From Pseudo-nitzschia pungens (taxonomy: Eukaryota > Bacillariophyta > Bacillariophyceae > Bacillariales > Bacillariaceae), in NCBI GenBank assembly GCA_037355855.1, contig CM074760.1, forward strand, positions 2,162,501 through 2,226,500: a stretch of 64,000 nt of DNA, given 5' to 3'. The stretch's first letter is position 1. Each line of letters begins with the position of its first letter. Under the pieces are notes generated by a model, which did not search any database, was not told where the DNA came from, and was given only the letters and a program-made list of their open reading frames with translations. Positions 50,440-61,394 of the stretch are shown in pieces. The position numbers were made by a program, and so were the translations under genes.

Positions 50440-52302
50440 ATGCCAAGATCGAAAGGGAGGCAATCGACCACTGACGTCGTCGACGATTGCATTTCCATTT
50501 TTCACGATGTGGAGGACGGCGGACTGTGTGCCAACCTGCTGCCACTCAAACCCGACACCGATGACGCCGACAAGTACGTGTACCCCATCACAGCATTTCC
50601 ACCTCGGTCGGCCTTTGAGGTGTCCAAGGAATTTCCGGCTCTGATCCTCCCCGCGAAACGGACCAACCAGGTCCGAAACCAACTGAAATCCATCATGCTC
50701 GCCCGACCGAGGTTGTCGGTGGTGGTCGAGGTCTCCGACAGCGATCTGGATCCCGAAGAAGACCGGGAAGGGGGACCCGTGTGGAAATTGACGCGGGACA
50801 ATCGGAGGGACTATCGGAAAATCGTGTTGCATCCACACAGGGCGGGATTGGAAGAAACGGATGAAACCAACGACAAGAGCCAAGGCGAAAACACGACCGA
50901 ACCAATGCACCCCATCCTCCAATCGCTCCTGAAAGACGAGCCCCAATCTTTTCGTCTCGGCAAGCACGTGATCTCGCTTTCCTACGACGATTGGTCGGCC
51001 GAAGAAGTTCTCAAACGAATGCTGGTGCCCTGCGGAATCGACGAGGTTCCGTCGTCGTTCGAGGCCGTCGGGCACCTGGCGCACGTAAATCTGCGGGAAG
51101 AAGTCTTGCCGTACAAGTTTCTGATCGGCAAGGTATTGCTGGAAAAAAACTCCCCCCGGATCCAAACCGTTTGCAACAAGCTGGGATCGATCGCGACCGA
51201 ATTCCGGACGTTTGGGATGGAAGTCATTGCCGGCAAGGCGCACGAAAAAGGCGACGAAAAAGATGGTGCGAATGGGACAAAAGAAAAACACACCAATAGC
51301 TGGAGTGATGTATTGGTCAAGGAAGAAGGATGCGAATACCAATTGGATTTTCGAAAGGTCTATTGGAATTCGCGATTGGGAGGAGAACACCGACGGTTGG
51401 TCCAACTCATCAAGAAGGATGCCGTGGCAAGGTCGAAAGAACAAGGCGAATCAGAGTCCTCGACAACGAAACTCGTGGTGGCAGATTTGATGGCCGGGAT
51501 TGGCCCCTTCGCCGTTCCTCTGACGGCCAGAAATCTCATACGAGGGAATTCGAACAAACAAACGAAGAAGAACAAAAAGACAGACAACAACAACACCAGC
51601 AACAACACAAACAAAGGCGGAAAGGACTGTTCCCTGTCCATCGAGGTCTACGCGAACGACCTGAATCCGTCTTCCTACGAATTTCTGGTGGAAAACGCCA
51701 AGCGAAACAAGTGCGACTTTGAAACCAACAAAAACTTCGTCGATTACTGCAGCGACCAGTCTTACAGCTTGCACGTGTCGAACATGGATGCCCGTGCATA
51801 CTGCCATCGATTGCAAGACGAAAGAATTCGTCCCGACCATTTCATCATGAATCTTCCGGCCACGGCCCTGGAATTCCTGGATTGCTTTCGTGGGTATCCA
51901 GATGACAACAACGGGGATGGCCAACAACAACAGCAACAATCACCACGACCCCGCATCCACGTTCACTGCTTTGCTTCCAAGGATCCGCAGGCTTCCAAGA
52001 CCGAAATCTGGAAGCGGGCCGAAAGCGCTCTGGGATGTCCGCTGGACGAAGACCGCGACCGGGCACAAGTGCACACCGTCCGGGACGTGGCACCCAACAA
52101 AAACATGTACTGCCTGAGTTTTTTGCTCCCGGCAGCGGCCTGCGCCCTGCCGCGGATCCAGCTCGGACCGGATATCCCAAAAGAGGAGGAAAAGCCCGAA
52201 ACAAAGCCCGAAGCCAACCAAGAACAAAAACGAGAACGCAGCGAAGAGGACGCGCACACGGGATCAGAAACAGAATCCAAGAAACAAAAGAAAGCCGAAT
52301 AG
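50440..52302 (+). CDS. TRM5: tRNA (guanine(37)-N1)-methyltransferase
   Basis: Trm5 methylates G37 next to the anticodon using S-adenosylmethionine and prevents +1 frameshifting. The 620-aa protein starts at ATG 50440; upstream the frame opens only from TTG. Signatures in order: EVPSSFEAVGHLAHVNLREE, YKFLIGKVLLEKNSPRIQTV, FRTFGMEVIAG, LDFRKVYWNSRLGGEHRRLV, then the SAM site VVADLMAGIGPFAVP near residue 348, VYANDLNPSSYEFL, and FIMNLPATALEFLD near 470. Low-complexity Asn/Lys and Gln inserts lie between these blocks, and the tail is Glu/Lys-rich, typical of this genome. No clear signal peptide or presequence is visible, so a cytosolic or nuclear form is likely, though Trm5 can also serve mitochondria. 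Confidence 0.93.
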   Translation: MPRSKGRQSTTDVVDDCISIFHDVEDGGLCANLLPLKPDTDDADKYVYPITAFPPRSAFEVSKEFPALILPAKRTNQVRNQLKSIMLARPRLSVVVEVSDSDLDPEEDREGGPVWKLTRDNRRDYRKIVLHPHRAGLEETDETNDKSQGENTTEPMHPILQSLLKDEPQSFRLGKHVISLSYDDWSAEEVLKRMLVPCGIDEVPSSFEAVGHLAHVNLREEVLPYKFLIGKVLLEKNSPRIQTVCNKLGSIATEFRTFGMEVIAGKAHEKGDEKDGANGTKEKHTNSWSDVLVKEEGCEYQLDFRKVYWNSRLGGEHRRLVQLIKKDAVARSKEQGESESSTTKLVVADLMAGIGPFAVPLTARNLIRGNSNKQTKKNKKTDNNNTSNNTNKGGKDCSLSIEVYANDLNPSSYEFLVENAKRNKCDFETNKNFVDYCSDQSYSLHVSNMDARAYCHRLQDERIRPDHFIMNLPATALEFLDCFRGYPDDNNGDGQQQQQQSPRPRIHVHCFASKDPQASKTEIWKRAESALGCPLDEDRDRAQVHTVRDVAPNKNMYCLSFLLPAAACALPRIQLGPDIPKEEEKPETKPEANQEQKRERSEEDAHTGSETESKKQKKAE

Positions 52303-52843
52303 TATGATTCATCACATCAAGAATGCTAATATACTCAATAAATGCTGAATCAGAAAGCACGTTGATTTCTATACTTTTTGTTCCAGTCACTGCAGATGGT
52401 TACAGATAGACGAGGTTTCCCGTACGACTGAAGAGTTCTGCTGTATTCGATGCAACCTTAGTTTGGCCGCCGTCAGATACCGTTCTAGATGCATTCAAGA
52501 TCATTTGTTTCCGACCGATGAATTCCCTTCCCCAGGCACCTGACTTTCGTCGTTGCAACACCATACATGCGGGTAGCTCTCAAAATTGTGCGCACTCTGA
52601 TAGTGTATGTTGAATATCAGGGAATTCTTGAGTCTCAACACTACAGAGAACAGTGCGCGCCCTACGTATTCTCGTGTCCAAATTGTTATCGGTGTCCTAT
52701 ACTCAGTCCGAATCAGATACCCACAGAAGTTGTTACCACACAAAACATTAACCACCGACACCAATTATGCCATGTTGCATGGAATACTGAAATCTTCGGA
52801 CCGAAATCGAACCCGGTGACCCCTTTTTTTCACACCGCATTCC
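52303..52843. other. Tail-to-tail intergenic region
   Basis: No gene is supported; short ATG frames here have no domain content. It lies between the ends of Trm5 and the small membrane protein gene. Confidence 0.5.
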
Positions 52844-53290
52844 CTATGGTTTGCCGTTGTTCCAAAAACTGATTGTGTCGTGTTTGCCTGCTCTTTCCTC
52901 CTTCTCCTCTCTTTCCCTCCGTTGGTTTTGCTCTTGGAGAATTTCCTGGCTCCGTTGTTCCATTTTTTCCAGAAAGTTTGAGTTTGTCTCTCGCGGTAGT
53001 CTCCCCGGCACCATGAATTGTTCGTGAGCGTCCACGGCCGTTTGAATGTTTTCTCTCCACGAACTTTCCTTCGCGTGCTCCACCATGGCCACCAGTTTGG
53101 CTTCCTCGGGGGACAGCATTCGTTGTGGACGGACGGTTTCTCGTTCGCCGCTTTCGCCATCGATGATCCGAAAGAGCACTATTCCCACTAGGGTCGAGCT
53201 ACCTATGACCGCCATTGTCAGAGACTTGGGATGCGTTTGAGCATATCGGAGGAAGACTCGATGAGCCCGATTGAGCTCCCGAAAAAACAT
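52844..53290 (-). CDS. Small single-pass membrane protein, unknown
   Basis: The protein has 148 aa from ATG 53290. The N-terminus is basic and amphipathic (FFRELNRAHRVFLRYAQTHP), followed by one membrane segment (TMAVIGSSTLVGIVLFRII), then a long charged, helical C-terminal half (SNFLEKMEQRSQEILQEQNQ and RREREEKEER). A basic amphipathic leader plus one helix suggests a mitochondrial inner-membrane protein, by inference. No family is recognised. Start and codon use look genuine. Confidence 0.6.
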   Translation of the reverse strand: MFFRELNRAHRVFLRYAQTHPKSLTMAVIGSSTLVGIVLFRIIDGESGERETVRPQRMLSPEEAKLVAMVEHAKESSWRENIQTAVDAHEQFMVPGRLPRETNSNFLEKMEQRSQEILQEQNQRREREEKEERAGKHDTISFWNNGKP

Positions 53291-54533
53291 GGACGTCTTC
53301 GATGGGCGTTGGCTGCGCCGACAGAAATAAGGATAAGAACGAGTACGAGCACACAGCTGACCGACACGAAAACCCCGGTATGTATGTAGCGAAGCCTAGC
53401 GTAACGTAAGCGACAGTGAATAGAAGAATCGATCAACTATAGCGGGTATGATGGACTTGGCAATGTTTGAAATGGCTGGAAACTTCGATTTTTTCTTTTG
53501 ATTTCTGATTTCTGACGGAAGATTTAGGATGATTCAGGAAAACGTACAAGGAAACCTTACCTGTACGTGTACCTTACACGTAAGATGCAAAAAAGATTGC
53601 GGGAAAAGAACTATCATCAGGTAAGGTTACCAGGTAACCTTACCGGTATGTTACCGAACGTCGAATCATCGGAAATCGCACCAGTACCGGTACGAGTAAG
53701 GTTTACTCGTATGTACGGGAAGACAACACTCGTACCGTAATGCAGATTCATACCGGTAGATCAAGCAAAACCAGATTTTACAGTGAATGGTGACAATCAT
53801 GACCTGATTCATAATGGACTACATCATAGGTCAATTAAAGAGTGTCATAGAACTGTCTTCAACCCATCATACTTCTGTTGGGCGAAAGTGTTGCATCGGA
53901 TAATCAGCACAAGGGAAAAGGTTTGGTCAAGAGACATTCAACCAATCGCTATGTTGTATGTTCTCGGTTCAGTACAACGGAATCAATCGAAACTGCAGGA
54001 AGCTCAACGCTGTTGTTCCGTAAATACAGCACTGAATTGAGGACTGTAATTCAATTCTGGCTTAGCACTACTTTGGACTTTGCGCCGTATCTTAATAAAT
54101 TATGATACTATATTCGAAACTAAGGAAAAGTCAAAACGATTCGATTCTATTTCATTTAATTCGATAACCCTCGAATGATGATGATGGTGGTTGTGGTGCG
54201 CATGGTAAATCGTCTCATCCTTTCGCTCACATAGTGTTTTTCCATCGTTTTTATCTTGTTTCTCAGTTTGTGGCAAGGGTGCAATCGATAGAGCTCGGTA
54301 TTGATCTTCGGTATCAAATGCATTCTTTACGGGGCACGCCGATAAGCCATTCACTATTTATAGCAAAAACGGTTCGATCTACAGCGAGGCTAGGCACCGT
54401 CAGGCTCTCGACGACACTCCAGGGAACGAACCATCGCACCGAAAAACGGACTCGGACGAGTCCAAACGTGCATCTCACGCTTCCGTGCCGTTGAACCGGT
54501 GAACGGTGTCGGCGCCCTTGGGTCCTTCGCGAA
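53291..54533. other. Intergenic region with a strong inverted repeat
   Basis: Upstream of the 148-aa gene and downstream of the VTC1-like gene. It holds the perfect inverted repeat at 53620-53644 and a dense cluster of TACCGGTA and CGTAC words from 53540 to 53760. No gene is supported between 53780 and 54530. Confidence 0.5.
53620..53644. repeat. Perfect 12-bp inverted repeat, one-base spacer
   Basis: GGTAAGGTTACC (53620-53631) is followed after a single A by its exact reverse complement GGTAACCTTACC (53633-53644). It contains both orientations of the dispersed TAAGGTTAC word. Confidence 0.9.
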
Positions 54534-55176
54534 TTAAATACTCCACGATGCTATGTATATGCAGTAATGAGTCGCAAACGCGATAGCAAAGAGCGTTCCG
54601 ATCACAATCGGTCCTGATCGGTCTTCCCACGGTCCGGGTGATCGCTTCACGATCATGAGGGAGCGCCTTGCGACTAGCGATCCATGAGTAGGATTCGATT
54701 GTTCGTTCGAGAACGGCAACGGTTACGGAAACAAAAACGAAGCGAAAACGGAATGTCATGAGATGGAAAGTCGACGTGGAAAGTGAACATACCGTGTGTC
54801 TTTCTGAATACCTGCAAGGGCGGCTATCGTGATTTTTGGAAATTGCTTTGATTGCTCTGGAGCACGTTGTTCGATACTTACACTGAATCATGGAATAACA
54901 CGAAACGACAATAGCAATGGCCAGAAACAACAGGCTCGAATAGGACTCCCACGAACGATATTCACCCGAGCTGCCCACAATGGACGACAGACCGATGCTG
55001 AGACCGGCCACCCACACGGACACATTCATCCATTTCAGAAAGTTGCGTTCGTTGGCAAAATATACCTTGGGGTCGACCTTCTTGGCACCCTCGTTGCTGC
55101 TGTCGTTCAGGGAGGTTTTGCGCACTTTTTGGTTTCTTCCAAAGAGAGCAAACAGCGTTCGGGAGAGCGGATTCAT
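54534..55176 (-). CDS. VTC1: VTC1-like DUF202 membrane protein (vacuolar transporter chaperone)
   Basis: Two exons: 55176-54882 and 54673-54534, intron 208 bp with donor GTAAGTAT and acceptor CTAG; 144 aa, close to yeast VTC1 (129 aa). The start at ATG 55176 is the first in frame. The DUF202 signature is VDPKVYFANERNFLKWMNVS, followed by membrane helices VWVAGLSIGLSSIVG and SSLLFLAIAIVVSCYSMI. Exon 2 gives ARRSLMIVKRSPGPWEDRSG, the R-rich GPYxDRxGP-like motif, and a third helix PIVIGTLFAIAFATHYCIYI. VTC1 is a small subunit of the polyphosphate polymerase that makes polyP into the vacuole or acidocalcisome. No SPX domain is present, as expected for VTC1. Orthology is inferred from the motif and size. 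Confidence 0.87.
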
Positions 55177-56662
55177 CCGAGTAGTCTGAGACGCAACGGG
55201 AATGCTACGTTCGCTTTCGGAAATGCTCTTTGAGACGGAAGAAAAACATAAAACAAAGTGAGAAAATGAAGTCAACCGATTGTCAATAGATTCATTGATT
55301 CTCTGCTCTGTCAACGAGTCGGACAATTGTGCACCTCAGCCGGTGCCTTGTCGAAAACCCACTACGAATGGATTGGATTTTTGCAGTGCGAAACTCTTCG
55401 ACTCGACTCGACTCGACTCGACTCGCTAACGAGACGTGCCATGCAACCACGCAACGCACCAGATTCCGGTTCACTGGCTTGGGCTCGTACTCCTCGTCGC
55501 CGGCACCGTTTCGTTTCGGTTCGATGACCGCTACGTTGTCTCCCGCATCGCGAACGGATCCGGAAAGTCCGGGATGCTTCGATACAAAATAAAACTGGCC
55601 ACTGCTGGCCTTTCGGCGATGCCCTGGACCGCTCATGATTGCTGATTGATTGATTGATAAATTGATTCGTTAAGCTAGAAGGAGTTCTTGAACGGATGAA
55701 TGTTGCGTCTGTTACCCAGGATCGTCTTGCGTTTCGCTGCGGTGGCTTTGTGCTGCGAATGCTTCTGATAGCGTGCAATGTGGGGTACAAATCAAATCGA
55801 TCCCTGTGCGGTAAGGTTACCGAGCTTCGACCTTCAAGATGGATAGAGAACGGTTTGGTGTATACTCGTACTGTTAAGGTAGGAGATGATGCCGGTAATA
55901 GTTTTCATCGTCTCTAAAAGGAGTGCTGGCCCTGTTTGACAACATCATAAGTCTAACGTAACTTGTAGTAAATTCCTCTCCGTCGGTGTTTGCGGGTGCT
56001 ATGAGAAACTATGATTGGCTTCACCTTGACACACTGTGAAGTGCTGTTTGAGTAAGGCTACATACGTACGGTACGATACGAAAAATAAGTGAAATTCATA
56101 TTTTTTTAAAAAACTTCTACATACGTACGTACGTACCGGTATGTACATACGGTAACTTCGGCAGTTATCCAATATCCAACTTCAGTGAATGAACCTGAGA
56201 TGAATCCGTGCCTCGTCTCTCTTCACATTGGCATTCAAAGTGCATCGTCTCTAACTTGTACTGGAAATCTTTCCTGAATTACATTTTTTCTGTATTTTAA
56301 GTATACTTAGTATGAGGAGCTTCTGTCCTGGTTGCAAGTCGAAATGTGAGAATCTGGTTCACGAGTACCACATTCTTGAGACATGGAGTGTAACTTGAGA
56401 AGCCATCACAGACTGTTTCTGTGCGAAACACTGAGTCAAAATCAGAACGGATTTCGAAGTGAGTGATGAAGTGTTTTCCCCGATGATGACACTGCAAGCT
56501 GTCTAAGACAAATCTGCTCATACGAGTGGCGAGTGTTTGATCGTTGACGGAACCATTCTAGAAATGATCCCGATTCTTCCTCGTAGAATGCAGGATGTGT
56601 TCTGCAACGCCTGACGATCCTTAGGTCTAAATTGCAAATTTTGCAAAGACAGAAGAACTCAA
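55177..56662. other. Intergenic region with simple repeats
   Basis: Upstream of the VTC1-like gene and downstream of the 602-aa gene. ACTCG repeats at 55398-55422, TAAGGTTAC at 55812, and a CGTACGTACGTACC run near 56124. Minus-strand frames at 56297-56666 are short and not convincing. Confidence 0.5.
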
Positions 56663-58471
56663 TCAATCGATCCGGACTAGTTGCTGCTCTGAATTATAAA
56701 AAACGGCTTCCATTTCATGTGAGCCTAATCGTTGGACGTCCTCGATCTTTTCCGCCTCATCGATCCGATCGAGCCATTTTTCCATTTTGATGTCCCTTTT
56801 TGATGTTCGCACATGCCCCTCGGTGGAGTTCGCCTTCCTAAGCCATTCTTTGTTCGCCGATTTGGATTTGGAACACGAGAACAGGAGCGATAGCTGACCC
56901 AGCGTTCTGTTTGGTGATTCGAGCTTTTTTGGTTTTCCCACCTTGCTGCTGCTGATCCGACTTGCTTGTTTTGTAGGTGAGACGGGAACCTCGAAGCTTG
57001 AGCCACTGCGTGTGCTCAATTGTTCGGTAGAAAATGATTTTTGGCCGCTATCTTTGTCGCTGGGAGAGTTTTGTTCTTCGTTGTTCGTAGCGTTGCAAAA
57101 AAGATGAATACGCTCCATCTCGGAAATTAAGTTCGGTGAAGTCCGTTTGGCGTCTGATGTTGTGCTCGGAGAAGGTACTTTTGAGTTGGTTGATGGAGCT
57201 GTTTCCATTACAACAGAAGCGCTTTTTGTTTCCACCACAATGGATGCATCGATCGAATGGATATCACTAAGATCATCACAGGAACAATTATCAGCTACTT
57301 CCGATTCTGACTCGGACGAGACAAAAGAAGAATACACCATTATGTTGTTTGGCCATGGTATAACTCGTGAAGGCAATGGATCAATTGGAGGAGATATCGC
57401 GGAGGGGATTTCTTGTTTTCTTTTCTTCGATTGGTAATCGACCTTCTGGTTTGTGCCGAATAAATCATGACTCCTGCGACAATTATTAGTATTCCCTCGC
57501 GTCGGTCTTTTCTCAGGGTCGTGACAGGGCATATCACCTTCTTCATTGTTTCTTTTCTCCCAGTCATCTTCTGGCATGTATGATCCCTGACATCTTTGGA
57601 GAGCAACTCTAGATTGAACGTGACTTTCTGAGGACTTGTAATGATCAGCATTGGGCCACCGATCGGTTTCTTTTAAATTTTCCACTCGAAATGAATTTGC
57701 TTCGTTTCGATTGGGAATTCCATTACTGTCAGTGACAGTCTCCGCGGAAAATTTGGTTGAGAAATTAGCAGCGGGCTTTGTTGTATTTCCTTCCAATAAG
57801 GATTGAGTTGAACGTATTAGGTCTCGAGCTCTCGACAATTTTTGTCGTAAACGTTCGCGGCGTAAATCTGCATCTGATTCGCTTGTCGGATCTAAATTGA
57901 TCTTCGAAGGTTGGCAATTGTCATCATATTTATCTTTTTCTTTGATGATAGGTGTAATTTCATCGTCACCCGTTGAAAGTAACGGGGTTATATTTTTCTG
58001 GTCACCGGGTCGAATGTTCGACGAGATCGGTGAGTCAATGGCACCGGCTTGCCTCTCAACTTGCTCTCGGGTTTGTTGAATATCGTACTGGGTCAATTTT
58101 TTTCGGTAGGTGCGTTGATTCTGACGTATAAAGTTTGTAGATTGAGACGCGCCGTTTCGCTCTTCCGCGACAAAGCTTGGATTTGCTAGGTCGAGTGTTG
58201 ACAAAGTCCTCGTTTCGTTTAATGCTGCCCTTCGATATTCAACACGATTCTTCTCTTCTTCGTCCTTAGGTTGACTTTGATTACCGTTTGTCAGACGATG
58301 AACGCGATGAAGACTATTTTTTGTTGTTTGTATATCTGACCTGACGAGTGCTTCTAACCGATGGAATGCATTCGTAAATGATTGAATGCTCTGATCTATC
58401 AATAGTGTGTCACAGTCATGAGAGTAACCAGGAAACGTCTCAACCTGAGATATCATATCGCCCTCAGTCAT
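56663..58471 (-). CDS. Disordered hydrophilic protein, unknown function
   Basis: The protein has 602 aa from ATG 58471. It is hydrophilic throughout and rich in Ser, Asn, Glu and Lys, with short helical segments (YRKKLTQYDIQQTREQVERQ; LRRERLRQKLSRARDLIRST) that could be coiled coils. A cluster DIHSIDASIVVETKSASVV and a C-terminal SANKEWLRKAN and KMEKWLDRIDEAEKIEDV look like small binding motifs. No domain or catalytic site is recognised, and there are no membrane segments. A GA/CT dinucleotide tract lies in the 5' UTR immediately upstream. Unlike neighbours it lacks GC-rich codons and long homopolymers. Confidence 0.65.
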   Translation of the reverse strand: MTEGDMISQVETFPGYSHDCDTLLIDQSIQSFTNAFHRLEALVRSDIQTTKNSLHRVHRLTNGNQSQPKDEEEKNRVEYRRAALNETRTLSTLDLANPSFVAEERNGASQSTNFIRQNQRTYRKKLTQYDIQQTREQVERQAGAIDSPISSNIRPGDQKNITPLLSTGDDEITPIIKEKDKYDDNCQPSKINLDPTSESDADLRRERLRQKLSRARDLIRSTQSLLEGNTTKPAANFSTKFSAETVTDSNGIPNRNEANSFRVENLKETDRWPNADHYKSSESHVQSRVALQRCQGSYMPEDDWEKRNNEEGDMPCHDPEKRPTRGNTNNCRRSHDLFGTNQKVDYQSKKRKQEIPSAISPPIDPLPSRVIPWPNNIMVYSSFVSSESESEVADNCSCDDLSDIHSIDASIVVETKSASVVMETAPSTNSKVPSPSTTSDAKRTSPNLISEMERIHLFCNATNNEEQNSPSDKDSGQKSFSTEQLSTRSGSSFEVPVSPTKQASRISSSKVGKPKKLESPNRTLGQLSLLFSCSKSKSANKEWLRKANSTEGHVRTSKRDIKMEKWLDRIDEAEKIEDVQRLGSHEMEAVFYNSEQQLVRID

Positions 58472-60041
58472 TATGAATGCCTCTCTCTCTCTCTCTCTCA
58501 GGTTTTCTACAGGGAAGAGTAATCAAAGGCCGAAGGGAAAAGGCGATATCACTCCTTTCTGTTTTCGACAATGTTGTACGGTATTTGAATATGAGCTAAA
58601 ATTCGGTGGGAAGATTTGGATTTTTTCACATTGCTCTTTACAGGTGCTTGGAGTTCTTATTCTGACTAAATGAGAAAGAGCAGATAATAGCAACAGAAGA
58701 GTTGTCGGTAAAGTTGCACTTTTTGTCTTCACTTAATTGACAGCACATCCGTGTACGGTAGTATTTAGATTGATTCGTCCATCCTGACATATTCAGTTTG
58801 CTATGATTTAATTTCATGCGAAACGGGATTTATTCTTTTTATCGCCGAACGGATTACGTTGAGATTCCTATCGAGGAATTCTCGTTTTCTGCGATAACGG
58901 GATAGGAAACAAGTGTGACAACATCGGCATTTGATACATTCTGTGACTTCACTTAGACGATTTGCACGACTAGAGACAAGAGAGAAAGTATGGTGTGAAT
59001 TCGTTCTATTACATGAACACGTGTACATTAACATTTCCTTCACAATAGGTAATTACTTCAGCCCTGAAAACTCGTCTTAACGCGTCCACGTGTACGATAA
59101 GCAAGATGAACGACAACGAGCGAGGATACTTTTAAAGAGTGATTACTACTACTAGTAAGGTTACTACTAGTAGCATGCATACTTCACGACATGATCATGA
59201 AACGAAGTAGAAATAAGTATTACGTAGTAAGATTAATTCGTCCTCACCAACACGCTCTAGCACCAGCACTCTTAGTTCTGTACGTAGAAACAAGCACTAC
59301 TGCAGCACCCACAAGCCCTAACCTTACTACCTACTAGCACCAAGACAACAATCACAAACGCGATTGATTCAGCGCTTTTTGTTCTTTGAACGTGCTTCCG
59401 AACAAGCACTTCTTCCTCCGATAGCAGCAGCATCCGCACCAGTAAAGCGCTGTATCGTACTACGAGTACTCTAAACCATTTGCACACTCTTCTCCTTTCA
59501 TCTCCTGATTAGGAACCCTCACAGAATCGACATCTCTGGTATGATATTACCGGTACTACTAGTGTATTAGTAGTAGTACTAATACTACTAGCAGTGCATG
59601 AGGCGCAAACACGAACTATTTGTGGCACGAACTCGTAACTTACCGGTACGTAAGGTCTTACGTAAGGTTACTTTTTCGGCAAAGTTTTCGGTGAACACTG
59701 AACACCTTGTTTTTGATTTCAAAAAAATATGACTCCTTCGACTACAAAATGAATACTCTTTTTACGAATGCCGTATTTACGGCAACATTGCCATCCAAGA
59801 TCCAGATAGGACATGATTACACGTGGAAGGATTCGATGCATGATGATGGATCGTCAGTTTGCCAACACCGACGCGACGAGTGCCGAGAAAATGAAAAATG
59901 AATCTAGTCTCTTCCCTCTGATGGAAGAATCATCGACGATGAAAGGTTGACGAAGTCGTTGTTTCGTTACAGGCGACAGACGAGCACTGGTAGATTATGC
60001 TTTGAAATATTTTGTACTACTAGAAACTTTCCAACCCAACG
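58472..60041. other. Intergenic region, divergent promoters
   Basis: A CT tract at 58481-58500 is 10 bp from the 602-aa gene start. TAAGGTTAC occurs at 59156 and 59663, and ACTAGTA-type inverted repeats at 59145-59175 and 59550-59592. No gene is supported. Confidence 0.5.
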
Positions 60042-61394
60042 ATGATCCGACGAAACAATATCCTTCACTTGTTCTCAGCATTCCTGTTGCTTTGGAGCGG
60101 CGAGGCATTCAGGTACGTTTCATTGTTTTACGTATTTTTGGTACTGCTCGACAGCAGTTTCGGGAGCCCTGTTCAACACCCTCGCAACTGCCTTTCCCAA
60201 ATATTTCATGACGTTGTTGGACTTTCTGCTCAAAGTTCATGATCCTCGGCCAATATCTTTCCGTCCGCATTTCTCGTTAATCACTGACTTTCATAGCACA
60301 AGCAAACACCATGCAGTTAAATTGAGCGGATCACCGTTGCCGAGCACACAGTTTGTTCAACCGCTGAACGGTCGCGATTTCCCAAAGACGACGAAGTTGA
60401 ACGCATTGGACGTGGCGTCTCTATCGGGTGGAGCCGTTACGGCATACAATTCAGCCAATGGCATTCTGGCATCCCTAGGTGAAACCGGTTTTTACCAAGC
60501 CTTCTCATTGGTGTTTGTTAGCGAAATTGGCGACAAGACGTTTTTCATGGCCGGGTTGCTGGCCATGAAAACATCGAAGCTAATTAGCTTTTTGGGATCA
60601 ATGGGTGCTCTCTTTGTCATGACGGTAATTTCTGTTCTCATTGGGCAGACCTTTCACGCTGTTCCAGCTGGTTTCGGTGAAGGCGTTCTTGGTGGTCTTC
60701 CGCTGGATGACTGTGCCGCTGTCCTAGCTTTCGCCTTCTTTGGTATCAAAACCCTACAGGAAGCCTTGACAATGGAAGAGGGTGAAAGTGTCATGGATGA
60801 AGAGCTCGCTGAAGCCGAAGAGGAAGTCGAAGCCAGCAACACCACGAAGCAAAGCACAATAGTGTACGTATTTTAACGAATCTATCTGTTTGTTGGGTAA
60901 GGGTTGCGATCTCGTGAAAGCTTTGTTTCTAACCCTATTCAACTTTTGATTGTTGGGAATGATATTCTATTGTATCGAAAAAATAACCAAATTTCCCCCC
61001 CCCCCCCTCTTGGTTGCGGAATGGATTTACGATTGTTTTTGATTTTCGATTGGTATCAACCGACTACACGTACACCAACAACAAAATGAAACTTTTCTTA
61101 TTATTTGTTGACTGTTCAAAATATGACGACAGTGCCCGCATTCTCAGTATCTTCGGGTTGGTTTTTGCGGCGGAATTCGGAGATCGATCTTTCCTGTCCA
61201 CCATCGCGCTTTCGGCGGCGCAAAATCCGTTCAGTGTTGCTGCTGGTGCGATTGCTGCCCACGCCGTCGCAACTGGAATTGCCGTTTCTGGCGGTGCTGT
61301 TTTGGCCAAGTACCTGTCGGAAAAAGTTATTGGTATCATTGGAGGAACCTTGTTCATTGTATTCGCCCTCACAACCGCCTTTGGCATTTTTTAG
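60042..61394 (+). CDS. Plastid-targeted GDT1/TMEM165 family cation transporter
   Basis: Three exons, 60042-60112, 60297-60863 and 61133-61394, give exactly 300 codons (299 aa). Introns are 184 and 269 bp with GTACGT donors and ACTTTCATAG and GACGACAG acceptors. Exon 1 encodes a signal peptide ([17 protein letters not shown]) that ends before Phe, then a Ser/Thr/Lys-rich stretch, the bipartite plastid signal. Two homologous halves carry the family motif E-x-[15 protein letters not shown] near residue 100 and AEFGDRSFL near 224. Each half has three hydrophobic helices, with an acidic loop between them ([14 protein letters not shown]). Plant plastid members (PAM71 and its envelope homologue) transport Mn2+ or Ca2+ for photosystem II, and GDT1 proteins exchange Ca2+/Mn2+ for H+. 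Whether this one sits in the envelope or thylakoid cannot be told. Confidence 0.9.

Noticed and set aside
56297..56666. Minus-strand frames after the 602-aa gene
   Set aside because: Cys-rich but short; no splice sites linking them in frame were found by eye.
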